Notes: generated by a model not told the origin, from the sequence alone. DNA of 20,084 nt from Prevotella sp. (GCA_024681875.1 JAILAA010000207.1:1-20084), one strand, 5' to 3'; numbered from the stretch's first letter, positions 13,258 through 20,084 are shown. Translations and numbers: made by a program.

Positions 13258-14202
13258 TCAGAGAACGCATTTGAGGTTCTTTTCCAGTTGTTGTGCCGAG
13301 CTGGCACCGACGAGGACGCTGGTGACGCCACGCTGCTCGAGAATCCAGCGGAGAGCGTGCTCGGCCAGGGTGCGGCCTTGGGCGACGGCCTCGTCGTTCC
13401 ACTGGCGCAGCTGGGCGAGAAGCTCGGGAGTGAGCATCGATTCCTTGAGGAATTTTCCTTTTGACATACGGCTGTCGGCAGGGATGCCATTCAGATAGCG
13501 GTCGGTGAGCAGACCTTGTGCCAGAGGCGAGAACGAGATGAAGCCCACGCCGTTCTCGGCACAGAAGTCGAGGATGCCCTCGTCCTGCGGCTCGCGGTCG
13601 AGCATGTTCAGACGTCCCTGATAGATGAGCAGGGGCACGTCACGCTGCTTCAGATAGTCGTAGGCGAAGCGCGTAGCCTCCAACGGCCAGCGGCTGATGC
13701 CCACATAGAGGGCCTTGCCGGCTCGCACGATATCAACCAGCGCCTGCAGCGTCTCTTCCAACGGCGTCTCGGGGTCGTAGCGGTGACTGTAGAAGAGATC
13801 CACATAGTCCAGGTGCATCCTGCGCAGCGATTGGTCGAGCGAACTGATAAGGTACTTGCGCGATCCCCAGTTGCCATAGGGACCGGGCCACATGTCGTAG
13901 CCTGCCTTCGTGGCGATGAACAGCTCGTCGCGATAAGGCCGGAAGTCGTCGTCCATCAGACGGCCCATCGTCTCTTCGGCCGAGCCATAGACCGGGCCGT
14001 AGTTGTTGGCCAAATCCCAATGCACCACGCCGTGATCGAGGGCATAGCGCGTAATCTCACGTGAGCGCTCATAGGGGTCAACGCTGCCGAAGTTGTGCCA
14101 GAAGCCCAACGACACCTTGGGCAACAGCACACCGCTGTTACCGCATCGGTTATACTGCATTCCGTTGTCATAGCGCGATGCGCTGGCGGTAAAGGTCTCC
14201 AT
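13258..14202 (-). CDS. Aldo/keto reductase (YghZ/GpgA-like)
   Basis: This encodes 314 residues from ATG 14202; an in-frame ATG at 14238 would run into bcp. It is an NADPH-dependent TIM-barrel reductase. The catalytic tetrad is visible: Asp63 and Tyr68 ('WDLANNYGPVYGSAEE'), Lys99 ('ATKAGYDMWPGPYG') and His140 ('FYSHRYDP'). 'GPYGNWGSRKYLISSLDQSLRRM' and 'QGRLNMLDR' are typical of the YghZ / L-glyceraldehyde-3-phosphate reductase group, often involved in methylglyoxal or aldehyde detoxification. The physiological substrate here is unknown. It lies 7 bp after bcp, consistent with a stress-related pairing. Confidence 0.93.
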   Translation of the reverse strand: METFTASASRYDNGMQYNRCGNSGVLLPKVSLGFWHNFGSVDPYERSREITRYALDHGVVHWDLANNYGPVYGSAEETMGRLMDDDFRPYRDELFIATKAGYDMWPGPYGNWGSRKYLISSLDQSLRRMHLDYVDLFYSHRYDPETPLEETLQALVDIVRAGKALYVGISRWPLEATRFAYDYLKQRDVPLLIYQGRLNMLDREPQDEGILDFCAENGVGFISFSPLAQGLLTDRYLNGIPADSRMSKGKFLKESMLTPELLAQLRQWNDEAVAQGRTLAEHALRWILEQRGVTSVLVGASSAQQLEKNLKCVL

Positions 14203-14209
14203 AGTTTTG

Positions 14210-14665
14210 TTATTGATTATTAAGGATTTGCTCTGCATGCTCCTTCGTCTTCACCTGCTTGCCTGCGTAGATTTGACGGATGAAGCCCTCTTCGTCAATG
14301 ACAAAAGTAGTGCGGATAGTGCCCATAGTCTTCTTGCCGTACATGGTCTTCTCACCCCAGGCGCCCATCGACTCCATGAGCGTGCGGTCAACGTCGGCAA
14401 TGAGAGGGAAGGGCAGTGCATGCTTCTCCTTGAACTTCACGTGCGATGCAGCGCTGTCCTTGCTGACGCCCACTACATCGTAGCCTACGGCCTGTAACTG
14501 CTCATATCCGTCCCTCAGGCTGCAGGCTTCGGCGGTACAGCCGCTGGTGTTGTCCTTAGGATAGAAATATAAGACAAGCTTGCGACCTTTGTAGTCACTA
14601 AGGCGTATGTCACGTCCCTGCTCGTCCTTGCCCAGAATATCGGGCGCCTTGTCTCCAATGTTCAT
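14210..14665 (-). CDS. bcp: Thioredoxin-dependent thiol peroxidase (Bcp/PrxQ)
   Basis: This encodes 151 residues from ATG 14665, giving the usual 'MNIGDKAPDILGKDEQGR' beginning; an in-frame ATG at 14698 lies inside the -7 promoter box and is rejected. It reduces hydroperoxides with thioredoxin. Peroxidatic Cys43 in 'YPKDNTSGCTAEACSLRD' and resolving Cys48, five residues later, mark the alpha-2 type PrxQ. The rest ('GVSKDSAASHVKFKEKHALPFPLIADVDRTLMESMGAW', 'RTTFVIDEEGFI') matches the family in length and order. It is the first gene of the minus-strand run that continues into the reductase. Confidence 0.96.
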   Translation of the reverse strand: MNIGDKAPDILGKDEQGRDIRLSDYKGRKLVLYFYPKDNTSGCTAEACSLRDGYEQLQAVGYDVVGVSKDSAASHVKFKEKHALPFPLIADVDRTLMESMGAWGEKTMYGKKTMGTIRTTFVIDEEGFIRQIYAGKQVKTKEHAEQILNNQ

Positions 14666-14695
14666 AGTTAGTTTCAAATCGTTATTATTTGCCTG

Positions 14696-14727
14696 CAAAG
14701 ATACTACGTTTTTCCCGTTTTTCCAAA
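14696..14727 (-). promoter_or_regulatory. Promoter of the bcp operon
   Basis: On the minus strand TATCTTTG (14696-14703, followed by CA) is the -7 box and TTTG (14724-14727) the -33 box with a 20-bp spacer. The ATG at 14665 is 30 bp downstream. No other promoter of this quality was seen within the long minus-strand gene run. Confidence 0.75.
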
Positions 14728-14765
14728 CTTTTGACTTAAAAACTCGTTAGCACGAAAGGGCCGGT

Positions 14766-14900
14766 GAAAGAAAAATGGCTTTTTCTTCTGCTTTTCGCTC
14801 GCTTATTCGTACCTTGTGACCTTGTCGAAGGTACTTTCGCTCGGAAAAGCGAAAGAAAAATGGCTTTTTCTTTTGCTTTTCGCTCGCTTATTCGTACCTT
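14766..14900. repeat. 50-bp tandem duplication of the thiamine promoter region
   Basis: The 50-bp stretches 14766-14815 and 14851-14900 are identical except for one base and lie 85 bp apart. The right copy carries the working promoter. In the left copy the -33 box reads TTCTG instead of TTTTG, and the -7 box reads TACCTTGT instead of TACCTTTG, so it looks inactivated. Both contain the AAAAATGGCTTTTT near-palindrome. Confidence 0.85.
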
Positions 14901-14902
14901 TG
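14872..14902 (+). promoter_or_regulatory. Promoter of the thiamine uptake operon
   Basis: TTTG (14872-14875), a 19-bp spacer and TACCTTTG (14895-14902, followed by CA) form a consensus Bacteroidetes promoter. Transcription would start about where the TPP aptamer begins (14910). Confidence 0.85.
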
Positions 14903-14909
14903 CAGCCGA

Positions 14910-14990
14910 TATTCAAGGGGTGCCCATCAATTGTGGGCTGAGATGATACCCTTTCACCTGATGCGGGTAATACCGACGTAGGGATGGATA
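14910..14990 (+). ncRNA. TPP riboswitch (THI element)
   Basis: The conserved THI-box segments are present in order: GGGGTGCCC (14917-14925), GGGCTGAGATGATACCC (about 14935-14951), ACCTGATGCGGGTAATACC (about 14956-14974) and GACGTAGGGA (about 14975-14984). P1 can form between TATTCA (14910-14915) and TGGATA (14985-14990). The aptamer binds thiamine pyrophosphate. Downstream, CCCTTTTT (15006-15013) is exactly complementary to AAAAAGGG (15054-15061) just before the receptor ATG, so translational masking when TPP is bound is plausible; no strong terminator is seen. Confidence 0.96.
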
Positions 14991-15062
14991 ACAATCAGCA
15001 GTACCCCCTTTTTGAAAGTTAAAAAGTTAATAAATTAAAAAATCGAAAAAGTAAAAAAGGGA

Positions 15063-17447
15063 ATGAAAAAGATTCTTTTTTGCGTGGTTGCGGCCACAAC
15101 TCTGTGCGCACAGGCACAGAACGAGAAATTTGACACATTGAGAACAGAACGGCTGCAGGAGGTGGTGGTCAGCGGCGTGCGCTTGCAGAACAACGCACCT
15201 TTCGCTACGGCTAACATCAAGCGGCAGGAGCTGGCACAATTCTCGACCTCAGGCCAAGAGCTGCCCTTCCTCTTCGCCCGTACACCAGGCGTTACTGCTT
15301 GGAGCGAGAACGGCCTGGGCACCGGCACGGTGTACATGCGTATCCGTGGCGGCGGCGACCCGCGCATCAACGTCACCCTCGACGGCGTGCCCCTCAACTC
15401 CCCCGAGGACCAGTGCGTCTTCTGGGCCAACATGAACAGCTATGGCAGCCTCTTGGGCTCTGTCCAGATACAGCGTGGAGTAGGCACGTCGACTAATGGC
15501 GACGGCTCGTTCTGCGGACGACTGGCGCTGGGCATGAAAGCGCCAGCCACGAAGATGGGCGCTGAGGTGTCGCTGAGCTATGGCTCCTATAACACCAGCA
15601 ATGTGGGCGGTGCTTTCTCAACAGGCGCGATGAAAGCCGGCATTGGCTATCTCATCTTTGACGGTGCCTACCATCAGACCACTACCGACGGCTTTATTCA
15701 TGGCACCGACGGCCGCTCTGGCTCTTATTACGGCGGTCTGACGTGGCAGAAGGAGGGATTGCAGCTGAGCTACAAGAACGTCGGCAACTTTGAGAAGACG
15801 GGACAGGCGTGGAACGGCGTCACCGCAGGCAGCAACGACTACTCGCTGATGGACGGCAACTATGACGACGGCTCGTGGGCCTATCAGACGAAGACTGGCA
15901 TCAAGACCTACGAGGATCTCTACAACCGCGGTCTGGGCAAATACAACTCGCTCTACGAGCAGATAAAGACCGATGAAACCGGCCTTTTTGCCACCGACGC
16001 CAACGGCAACTACCTCACCGATCGCTACCAGATGAGCGACGGCAGCTACTGGCCCCGCACCACCGACAACTTCTGGCAGAACCACAACCTGCTGAACGTG
16101 GTCGGCGAACTGTCGGAGCACTGGAAAGGCTCCGCAACGTTGCACTACACCCACGGCTACGGCTACTACGAGGAATTCCGTCCGCAGAACAAGCTGAAGA
16201 AGTTCGGCTTGACACAAGACGGCGTGAAGAAGAGCGACTTCGTGCGCAAAAAGGGCCTGAATCAGGACGTAGCAGGCATCGTAGCCCACGCCGACTACAG
16301 CGATGACCGCTGGAACATCATCACCGGCCTATCGGTGCAGCATTTCTGGGGCAACCACTTCGGCTTCCTCACATACGCCAGCAACGAAGCACTGGCCCAG
16401 CGCATCGGCAAGGGCTATAAATACTACGACAGCAACGCCAAGAAGTTTGACGCCAGTGCCTTTGTGAAGGCCGCCTACAAGCTTACCGACCAGTGGCAGG
16501 TCTTCGCCGACGTGCAATATCGTTTTGTGAGCTATAAGACCGACGGCATCAACGACAAGTTCTACGAGGCCAACGGCCGTTGGGCCAATCAGCCGTTAAA
16601 TATCGATGAAACCTACCATTTCTTCAACCCGAAGGGCGGCATCAGCTGGAACAAAGGCCCGCACCACGCCTACGCCTCTGTGGCCGTGACTCATCGTGAG
16701 CCCATGCGCGATAACTTCACCGACAATTATAAATACCCGTTCCCCAAGGCCGAGAGCCTCACCGACTATGAAGCCGGCTATAACTTCTCGACCCGTACGT
16801 TGCGCCTCGGTGCGAACATCTATTATATGGACTACACCGACCAGTTCGTGCAGACGGGTGAGTTGAGTGAGATTGGCGAAGCGCTGACCACGAACATCAA
16901 GGACTCCTACCGTATGGGTGTGGAGTTGATTGCTGCTGTCGACGTGCTGCCCGTGCTGACACTTGAGGGCAACGCCGCCTTGAGCCAAAACAAGCTGAAG
17001 GACTTCACCGAGATGGCCTCTGTCAACTGGGAGGAGTCATTCCGCGCCATCCATTACGACGACGCCACGCTGGCCTTCTCGCCATCGGCCATTTTGAACG
17101 GTTTCATCGACTTCCATTGGAAGGGACTGAAGGCTACTTGGCACACGGGCTACGTCAGCCGCCAGTATCTTGACAACACTGAAAACGAAGACCGTTCGCT
17201 GCCTGCCTATTGCGCCAGCGACGTGCACCTGAGCTATACCCTGCCACTGCCGAAGCTGGGTGTGCGCGAGGCTGTTCTGGGTGTCAACGTCGGCAACGTG
17301 TTCGACAAACACTATGCCGCCAGCGGCTGGGTATACAGCAGTATCCTTGAGGACTACGGCCATCCCAACGAGAACCGCTACTACCAGATTGGTTTCATTC
17401 CGATGGCCGGTCGCACCGTGATGGGCTGTGTGACGCTGAAGTTCTAA
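15063..17447 (+). CDS. TonB-dependent outer-membrane receptor, probably for thiamine
   Basis: This encodes 794 residues. A signal peptide (MKKILFCVVAATTLCAQA) is followed by a TonB-box-like 'LQEVVVSG' at about 31-38. A plug domain spans about 40-160 ('FLFARTPGVTAWSENGLGTGTVYMRIRGGGDPRINVTLDGVPLNSPEDQ..VQIQRGVGTSTNGDGSFCGRL'). A beta-barrel follows to the C-terminal Phe ('AGRTVMGCVTLKF'). It lacks the N-terminal carboxypeptidase-like domain of SusC proteins, so it is of the vitamin/siderophore type. The upstream TPP riboswitch and the downstream PnuC-family gene, 30 bp away, point to thiamine or a thiamine phosphate as substrate. This matches the known Bacteroides OMP-pnuT arrangement, although the third gene of that locus (thiamine pyrophosphokinase) is absent here. 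Confidence 0.93.
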   Translation: MKKILFCVVAATTLCAQAQNEKFDTLRTERLQEVVVSGVRLQNNAPFATANIKRQELAQFSTSGQELPFLFARTPGVTAWSENGLGTGTVYMRIRGGGDPRINVTLDGVPLNSPEDQCVFWANMNSYGSLLGSVQIQRGVGTSTNGDGSFCGRLALGMKAPATKMGAEVSLSYGSYNTSNVGGAFSTGAMKAGIGYLIFDGAYHQTTTDGFIHGTDGRSGSYYGGLTWQKEGLQLSYKNVGNFEKTGQAWNGVTAGSNDYSLMDGNYDDGSWAYQTKTGIKTYEDLYNRGLGKYNSLYEQIKTDETGLFATDANGNYLTDRYQMSDGSYWPRTTDNFWQNHNLLNVVGELSEHWKGSATLHYTHGYGYYEEFRPQNKLKKFGLTQDGVKKSDFVRKKGLNQDVAGIVAHADYSDDRWNIITGLSVQHFWGNHFGFLTYASNEALAQRIGKGYKYYDSNAKKFDASAFVKAAYKLTDQWQVFADVQYRFVSYKTDGINDKFYEANGRWANQPLNIDETYHFFNPKGGISWNKGPHHAYASVAVTHREPMRDNFTDNYKYPFPKAESLTDYEAGYNFSTRTLRLGANIYYMDYTDQFVQTGELSEIGEALTTNIKDSYRMGVELIAAVDVLPVLTLEGNAALSQNKLKDFTEMASVNWEESFRAIHYDDATLAFSPSAILNGFIDFHWKGLKATWHTGYVSRQYLDNTENEDRSLPAYCASDVHLSYTLPLPKLGVREAVLGVNVGNVFDKHYAASGWVYSSILEDYGHPNENRYYQIGFIPMAGRTVMGCVTLKF

Positions 17448-17477
17448 GCCAAAGGGAGGGAAGTTTAATTTGAAAAG

Positions 17478-18191
17478 ATGACCGAATTCATTGCAGCTCA
17501 TTGGCTTGACATAGTAACCACCGTCCTCGGGCTGGCCTACATACTCTTTGAGTATAGGGCCAGTGCGTGGATGTGGTTGGTGGGCTTCCTCATGCAGTCG
17601 CTGGGCATCGTGCTCTATTACCAGAAAGGACTCTATGCCGACTGCGGCATGGAGTTCTATTATCTGGCCATGACGATATATGGCTGGTGGAGGTGGCAGA
17701 CCCATCCCCAGCCCCTCCAGACCCACCCCCAACCCCTCCCTTCAGGGAGGGGAGCAGATACTCCTGCTATGGAAGGTGCTCAGCAAGGTAATGACACCCC
17801 TCCCTTAAAGGGAGGGGCCGGGGGTGGGTCTTTCATCCGCCATTTCCCCCGCCATCTGGTGTTGCCCTGGCTCTGCATCATCGCTGTCGTATGGGCAATC
17901 ATCTACTGGCTGCTGGTGACGTTTACCAACTCCAACGTGCCGCTGGCCGACAGCTTTACGACGGCGCTCAGCATCATCGGCATCTGGGCCTTGGCTCACA
18001 AATTTTTGGAGCAATGGTTCATCTGGATTGCCGTCGATGTTGTCACCTGCGTGCTCTATTTCTACAAGGACATCCCCTTCAAGGCCGGCCTCTATGCCCT
18101 CTACGTCGTCATCGCCATCTTCGGCTATCGCAAGTGGCGGAAGATAATGAGAGAAAAAAATTTGCCGAAATTCGCGACTCGGCATAGCTGA
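17478..18191 (+). CDS. pnuC: PnuC-family vitamin transporter (PnuT-like) with repeat insertion
   Basis: This encodes 237 residues of an inner-membrane facilitator. Hydrophobic helices flank the family motif 'YYLAMTIYGWWRW' (61-73) and continue in 'LVLPWLCIIAVVWAIIYWLLVTF', 'SFTTALSIIGIWALAHKFLEQWFIWIAVDVVTCVLYFYKDI' and 'AGLYALYVVIAIFGYRKWRK'. PnuC proteins carry nicotinamide riboside; TPP-riboswitch-linked members (PnuT) carry thiamine, the likely substrate here. Residues about 75-119 (from 'THPQPLQTHPQPLPSGRGAD' to 'PPLKGGAGGGSF') are not family sequence. They are translated from an inserted repeat element (17698-17831), in frame, in the loop just after the WWRW motif. Whether the protein still works is unknown. 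Confidence 0.92.
   Translation: MTEFIAAHWLDIVTTVLGLAYILFEYRASAWMWLVGFLMQSLGIVLYYQKGLYADCGMEFYYLAMTIYGWWRWQTHPQPLQTHPQPLPSGRGADTPAMEGAQQGNDTPPLKGGAGGGSFIRHFPRHLVLPWLCIIAVVWAIIYWLLVTFTNSNVPLADSFTTALSIIGIWALAHKFLEQWFIWIAVDVVTCVLYFYKDIPFKAGLYALYVVIAIFGYRKWRKIMREKNLPKFATRHS
17698..17831. repeat. GC-rich inverted-repeat element, copy 2 (inside PnuC gene)
   Basis: A full element spans 17719-17831 with left arm AGACCCACCCCCAACCCC then TCCCTTCAGGGAGGGG, a 44-bp centre, and an inverted right arm ending GGGGGTGGGTCT. A partial extra left arm (17698-17718, AGACCCATCCCCAGCCCCTCC) precedes it in tandem. The layout and the AGGTAATGAC just inside the right arm match the element at 10076-10188. The reading frame of the transporter stays open through all of it. 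Confidence 0.87.
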
Positions 18192-18210
18192 TGCAAGCAT
18201 CGCTCTGCGC

Positions 18211-18717
18211 TCACTGCTCCGTGATTTCAGGATGTTGAACGGCGAGGGGCAGGTCTTTCTGCGAGAGATAGAACATGTAGAGGATGCAGTCCTTGGTGCC
18301 TCGGTTCTCGCCGTGGTGGATGGTGCCTACCATCTCGACGACGGCCTCGCCCTCATGCACGACTTTTGTCTTGCCGCCTAGGCCGATGATGGTGAGCTCA
18401 CCCTGCACCAGCACGCCGTAGTTCATTGCCACATGGTGATGCCAGCCCAGTTTCTGACCGGCGGGGAAGACATACTTTACGGCCACCAGCTCGGGACGGC
18501 CCTCAAAGTAGTCGGGCAGCTCAACGCCGTCCCAGCTCTGCGACGTGCGGATGAGCTCGGTGCTCTCCACCTGTTTTGCTGTAGCCGTACTCTCCTGAGT
18601 GGTTTCTTCTGCCGTCTGAACTGCCTGCGTGGTCTGTGCCTTCTTGCAGGCGGCCGTCATGCTGATGCCGCAAATGATGATGGCGGCGAGCAGAAAATGC
18701 TTTGTCTTGGCTTTCAT
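18211..18717 (-). CDS. Cupin-domain lipoprotein
   Basis: This encodes 168 residues. The signal peptide ends in a lipobox-like MTAAC with Cys24, so the protein is probably lipidated and anchored. A Thr/Glu/Ala-rich linker (about 28-52) precedes a single cupin barrel (about 75-155): 'VKYVFPAGQKLGWHHHVAMNYGVLVQGELTII' with metal-ligand candidates His93-95, and 'GTIHHGENRG' (His134/135). Small cupins bind ligands or act as isomerases, dioxygenases or sensors; no specific activity can be read. It lies 27 bp after the DUF4421 gene on the same strand and converges with the PnuC gene, 19 bp away, with no clear terminator between. Confidence 0.88.
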   Translation of the reverse strand: MKAKTKHFLLAAIIICGISMTAACKKAQTTQAVQTAEETTQESTATAKQVESTELIRTSQSWDGVELPDYFEGRPELVAVKYVFPAGQKLGWHHHVAMNYGVLVQGELTIIGLGGKTKVVHEGEAVVEMVGTIHHGENRGTKDCILYMFYLSQKDLPLAVQHPEITEQ

Positions 18718-18744
18718 AGTTTTCTCGATATTTGTTTCATTATG

Positions 18745-19917
18745 TTACAGTCGAATGCCAATGGCGGTGTTGACGAACCAGTCGTTCAGGTATCCGTTGG
18801 TGTTGTCGTGATAGTAGCGGATGTTGTTGAACTGTCCGTAGGCGTTGAAGAACAGCCTGCCAACGTTGTAGGTCAGCGACATGCGGGCATCGAAGCCCAG
18901 GCTGACGCCGCTGTTGAATGTCTTGTCGGCCATGTGGGTGATATGCACCTGACTGTAGAACCAGTCGTCCCACTCCTCGTTGGTGGTGTCTGCGTCCCAG
19001 AAGATGGGGTCTTTCATCATTTCCGGCACGTTAGTGGCATAGCCGTAGCCCTTGAGCTTGTTGACAAAGGTGAGCATGGGCATGGCCATGACGTTGACGA
19101 GAAGTCCGCTGGCTGGCACCCAGTTATAGGCGTATCCCACGCCGGCACTGCCCTGCCATAGCTTCACCTTGCCCAGCCCCTCCATCAGATATACCAGGTC
19201 GCCATTGAAGTCTGAGGCATAATTGATATGTGTATAGTTGTACATGAGTCCGGCCATGAGCGAACCCGCCGAACGCTTCTGGATGACCGACTGGTCGTAG
19301 GCCGCGGCGTAGGAGAACCTCTTGCCGTTGAACAGATAGTATCCGTCGACGATGACCGTTTTCACTCGAATAGGGTCTGTCAGCTCTACGTCGTTCCATG
19401 TTTCCGACACTTCCTCAGAGAGGATGTTGCTGCTCAGATTAAAGCTAGGGTTGCTGTTCTTGAACGAGTGGAAGCGCACGTTGATGCCGTAGGCGCCTCC
19501 CGTGGCACCAATGGTGAGATAGCTGCCCTTGTCGCCGCCAACGTTCACTGTGTAGCCCAGGCCATAGCCTCTATAGCCGGCCCATAGGCCGACATACTGC
19601 GAGGGGGTGGTCTTAAGGTAGGGGTTGGCACTATAGTCCAGACCGTCCATGGTTCCCTGGGCATTCATACTCACGAAAGTCTGGCTCACGTTGCCTTTCA
19701 AGATAAGCTGCCAGGGTTTCTCAGGGGCATCTATATAGCGGCGGTCAACACTTTTGACCGACATGGAGTCGAGCATGGTTCCCACTTTCCTGACAAAGGG
19801 AACCACGCCTCCTTCTGCCCTCATCTGGCCGCAGAGACAAATGCCAATGCACAGCAATATATACTTCAACGTCTGCACTTGTTTTTTATTTCTAACCCTT
19901 CTTCCCTCTTCCCTCAT
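18745..19917 (-). CDS. DUF4421-family outer-membrane-type protein
   Basis: This encodes 390 residues if started at ATG 19917, which has GAGGGAAG about 8 nt upstream; ATG 19935 is also in frame (396 aa) and a GTG further in would also give a good signal peptide. The N-terminus carries a signal ('LKYILLCIGICLCGQMRAEGG'). The mature part, 'RRYIDAPEKPWQLILKGNVSQTF..YLKTTPSQYVGLWAGYRGYGLGYTVNVGG', matches DUF4421, a Bacteroidetes beta-barrel-like family of unknown function. Alternating aromatic beta strands run to the C-terminus ('WFVNTAIGIRL'). It is preceded by a 14-bp tandem repeat that provides several ATG and ribosome-site copies, so the real start is uncertain. Confidence 0.85.
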   Translation of the reverse strand: MREEGRRVRNKKQVQTLKYILLCIGICLCGQMRAEGGVVPFVRKVGTMLDSMSVKSVDRRYIDAPEKPWQLILKGNVSQTFVSMNAQGTMDGLDYSANPYLKTTPSQYVGLWAGYRGYGLGYTVNVGGDKGSYLTIGATGGAYGINVRFHSFKNSNPSFNLSSNILSEEVSETWNDVELTDPIRVKTVIVDGYYLFNGKRFSYAAAYDQSVIQKRSAGSLMAGLMYNYTHINYASDFNGDLVYLMEGLGKVKLWQGSAGVGYAYNWVPASGLLVNVMAMPMLTFVNKLKGYGYATNVPEMMKDPIFWDADTTNEEWDDWFYSQVHITHMADKTFNSGVSLGFDARMSLTYNVGRLFFNAYGQFNNIRYYHDNTNGYLNDWFVNTAIGIRL

Positions 19918-19977
19918 ACATCTTCCCTCATACATCTTCCCTCATACATCTTCCCTCAGTCATCATCCCTCAGCCCT
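19901..19977. repeat. 14-bp tandem repeat upstream of the DUF4421 gene
   Basis: CTTCCCTCATACAT is repeated exactly at 19908-19921, 19922-19935 and 19936-19949. Diverged copies follow at 19950-19963 and 19964-19977, and a partial CTTCCCT precedes at 19901-19907. On the coding (minus) strand each unit reads ATGTATGAGGGAAG, carrying ATG codons and a GAGGG ribosome-binding-like motif. Confidence 0.9.
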
Positions 19978-20084
19978 CGGGTGCTTTCCAAAATGGCGAG
20001 CAACTCGTCCATGTGGGTGGCACGCAGCATAGCGATGCGCGTTGGACGGAAGTTGGCGATGCCCTTGAAGATGGGCGTGGCGGC
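19956..20084 (-). CDS. C-terminal end of an unrecognised protein
   Basis: The last 42 codons of a gene that begins beyond the right edge are open to TGA at 19956-19958. The peptide reads 'AATPIFKGIANFRPTRIAML' then 'RATHMDELLAILES' and a short acidic tail. I cannot assign a family from this fragment. It is on the same strand as the DUF4421 gene with about 38 bp between them, so they may share a transcript; the 14-bp tandem repeat overlaps its stop codon. Confidence 0.6.
   Translation of the reverse strand, partial: AATPIFKGIANFRPTRIAMLRATHMDELLAILESTRGLRDDD

Noticed and set aside
14764..14946. 60-codon plus-strand frame over the duplicated promoter
   Set aside because: It is created by the tandem duplication and runs into the TPP aptamer; there is no promoter of its own.
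15618..16289. 223-codon minus-strand frame
   Set aside because: It is antisense to the TonB-dependent receptor, whose plug and barrel motifs are unambiguous.
17698..17831. CRISPR-like or tandem-repeat array
   Set aside because: There are only two inverted arms plus one partial arm, with no regular spacers; an inverted-repeat element explains it better.
18433..19161. 242-codon plus-strand frame
   Set aside because: It runs antisense across the cupin and DUF4421 genes and has no signal, domain or promoter.

Overview
The window looks like a chromosomal piece of a Bacteroidales bacterium, most likely Prevotella or a close relative (Prevotellaceae). This rests on the recurrent TAnnTTTG(CA) promoter boxes with a TTTG/TTG box about 19-20 bp upstream, BACON and DUF4421 proteins, a C-terminal 'VYNMQGQRV..KGLYIVNGKK' tail, DUF3853, and a TPP-riboswitch / TonB-receptor / PnuC thiamine locus. 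No species can be named from the sequence alone.

Left part (1-3450): a rightmost slice of an apparent integrated mobile element, more AT-rich than the rest. All its genes are on the minus strand: a DUF3853 helix-turn-helix gene, a 47-aa peptide, a tail-anchored small protein, a ParB/sulfiredoxin-fold-like protein, a membrane protein with a C-terminal HTH, and a membrane/coiled-coil protein that runs off the left edge. A 0.5-kb non-coding control or end region with phased short repeats and a 16-bp direct repeat separates it from a tRNA-Asn gene whose 3' end faces the element, the classic integration geometry. No integrase is visible.

Middle part (3530-8790), plus strand: a TonB-domain protein with an N-terminal four-Cys motif, overlapping by 4 bp a small radical SAM activase-like gene; then a large secreted multidomain (BACON/Ig-like) surface protein with its own promoter, followed by a 64-aa peptide gene and a strong terminator.

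Next block (8835-14727), minus strand, one probable long transcript read right to left: bcp (thiol peroxidase), aldo/keto reductase, a DNA methyltransferase plus NotI-family restriction endonuclease, pyridoxamine kinase, rbfA, and a LolC/LolE-type permease. Gene junctions are tight. The R-M pair sits between housekeeping-type genes with a 6-bp gap on one side and a 4-bp overlap on the other.

Thiamine block (14766-18191), plus strand: a promoter region with a tandemly duplicated, decayed second copy, a TPP riboswitch with a plausible ribosome-site-masking arm, a TonB-dependent receptor and a PnuC-family inner-membrane transporter. They would import thiamine across the two membranes and be switched off by TPP.

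Right end (18211-20084), minus strand: a cupin lipoprotein, a DUF4421 outer-membrane-type protein, and the tail of an unrecognised gene, with a 14-bp tandem repeat at the DUF4421 start.

The most unusual structural feature is a family of about 113-bp GC-rich inverted-repeat elements (arms AGACCCACC..CCCCTCCCTnnAGGGAGGGG). One copy supplies the stop codon of rbfA and the start codon of the permease; another is inserted in frame inside PnuC.
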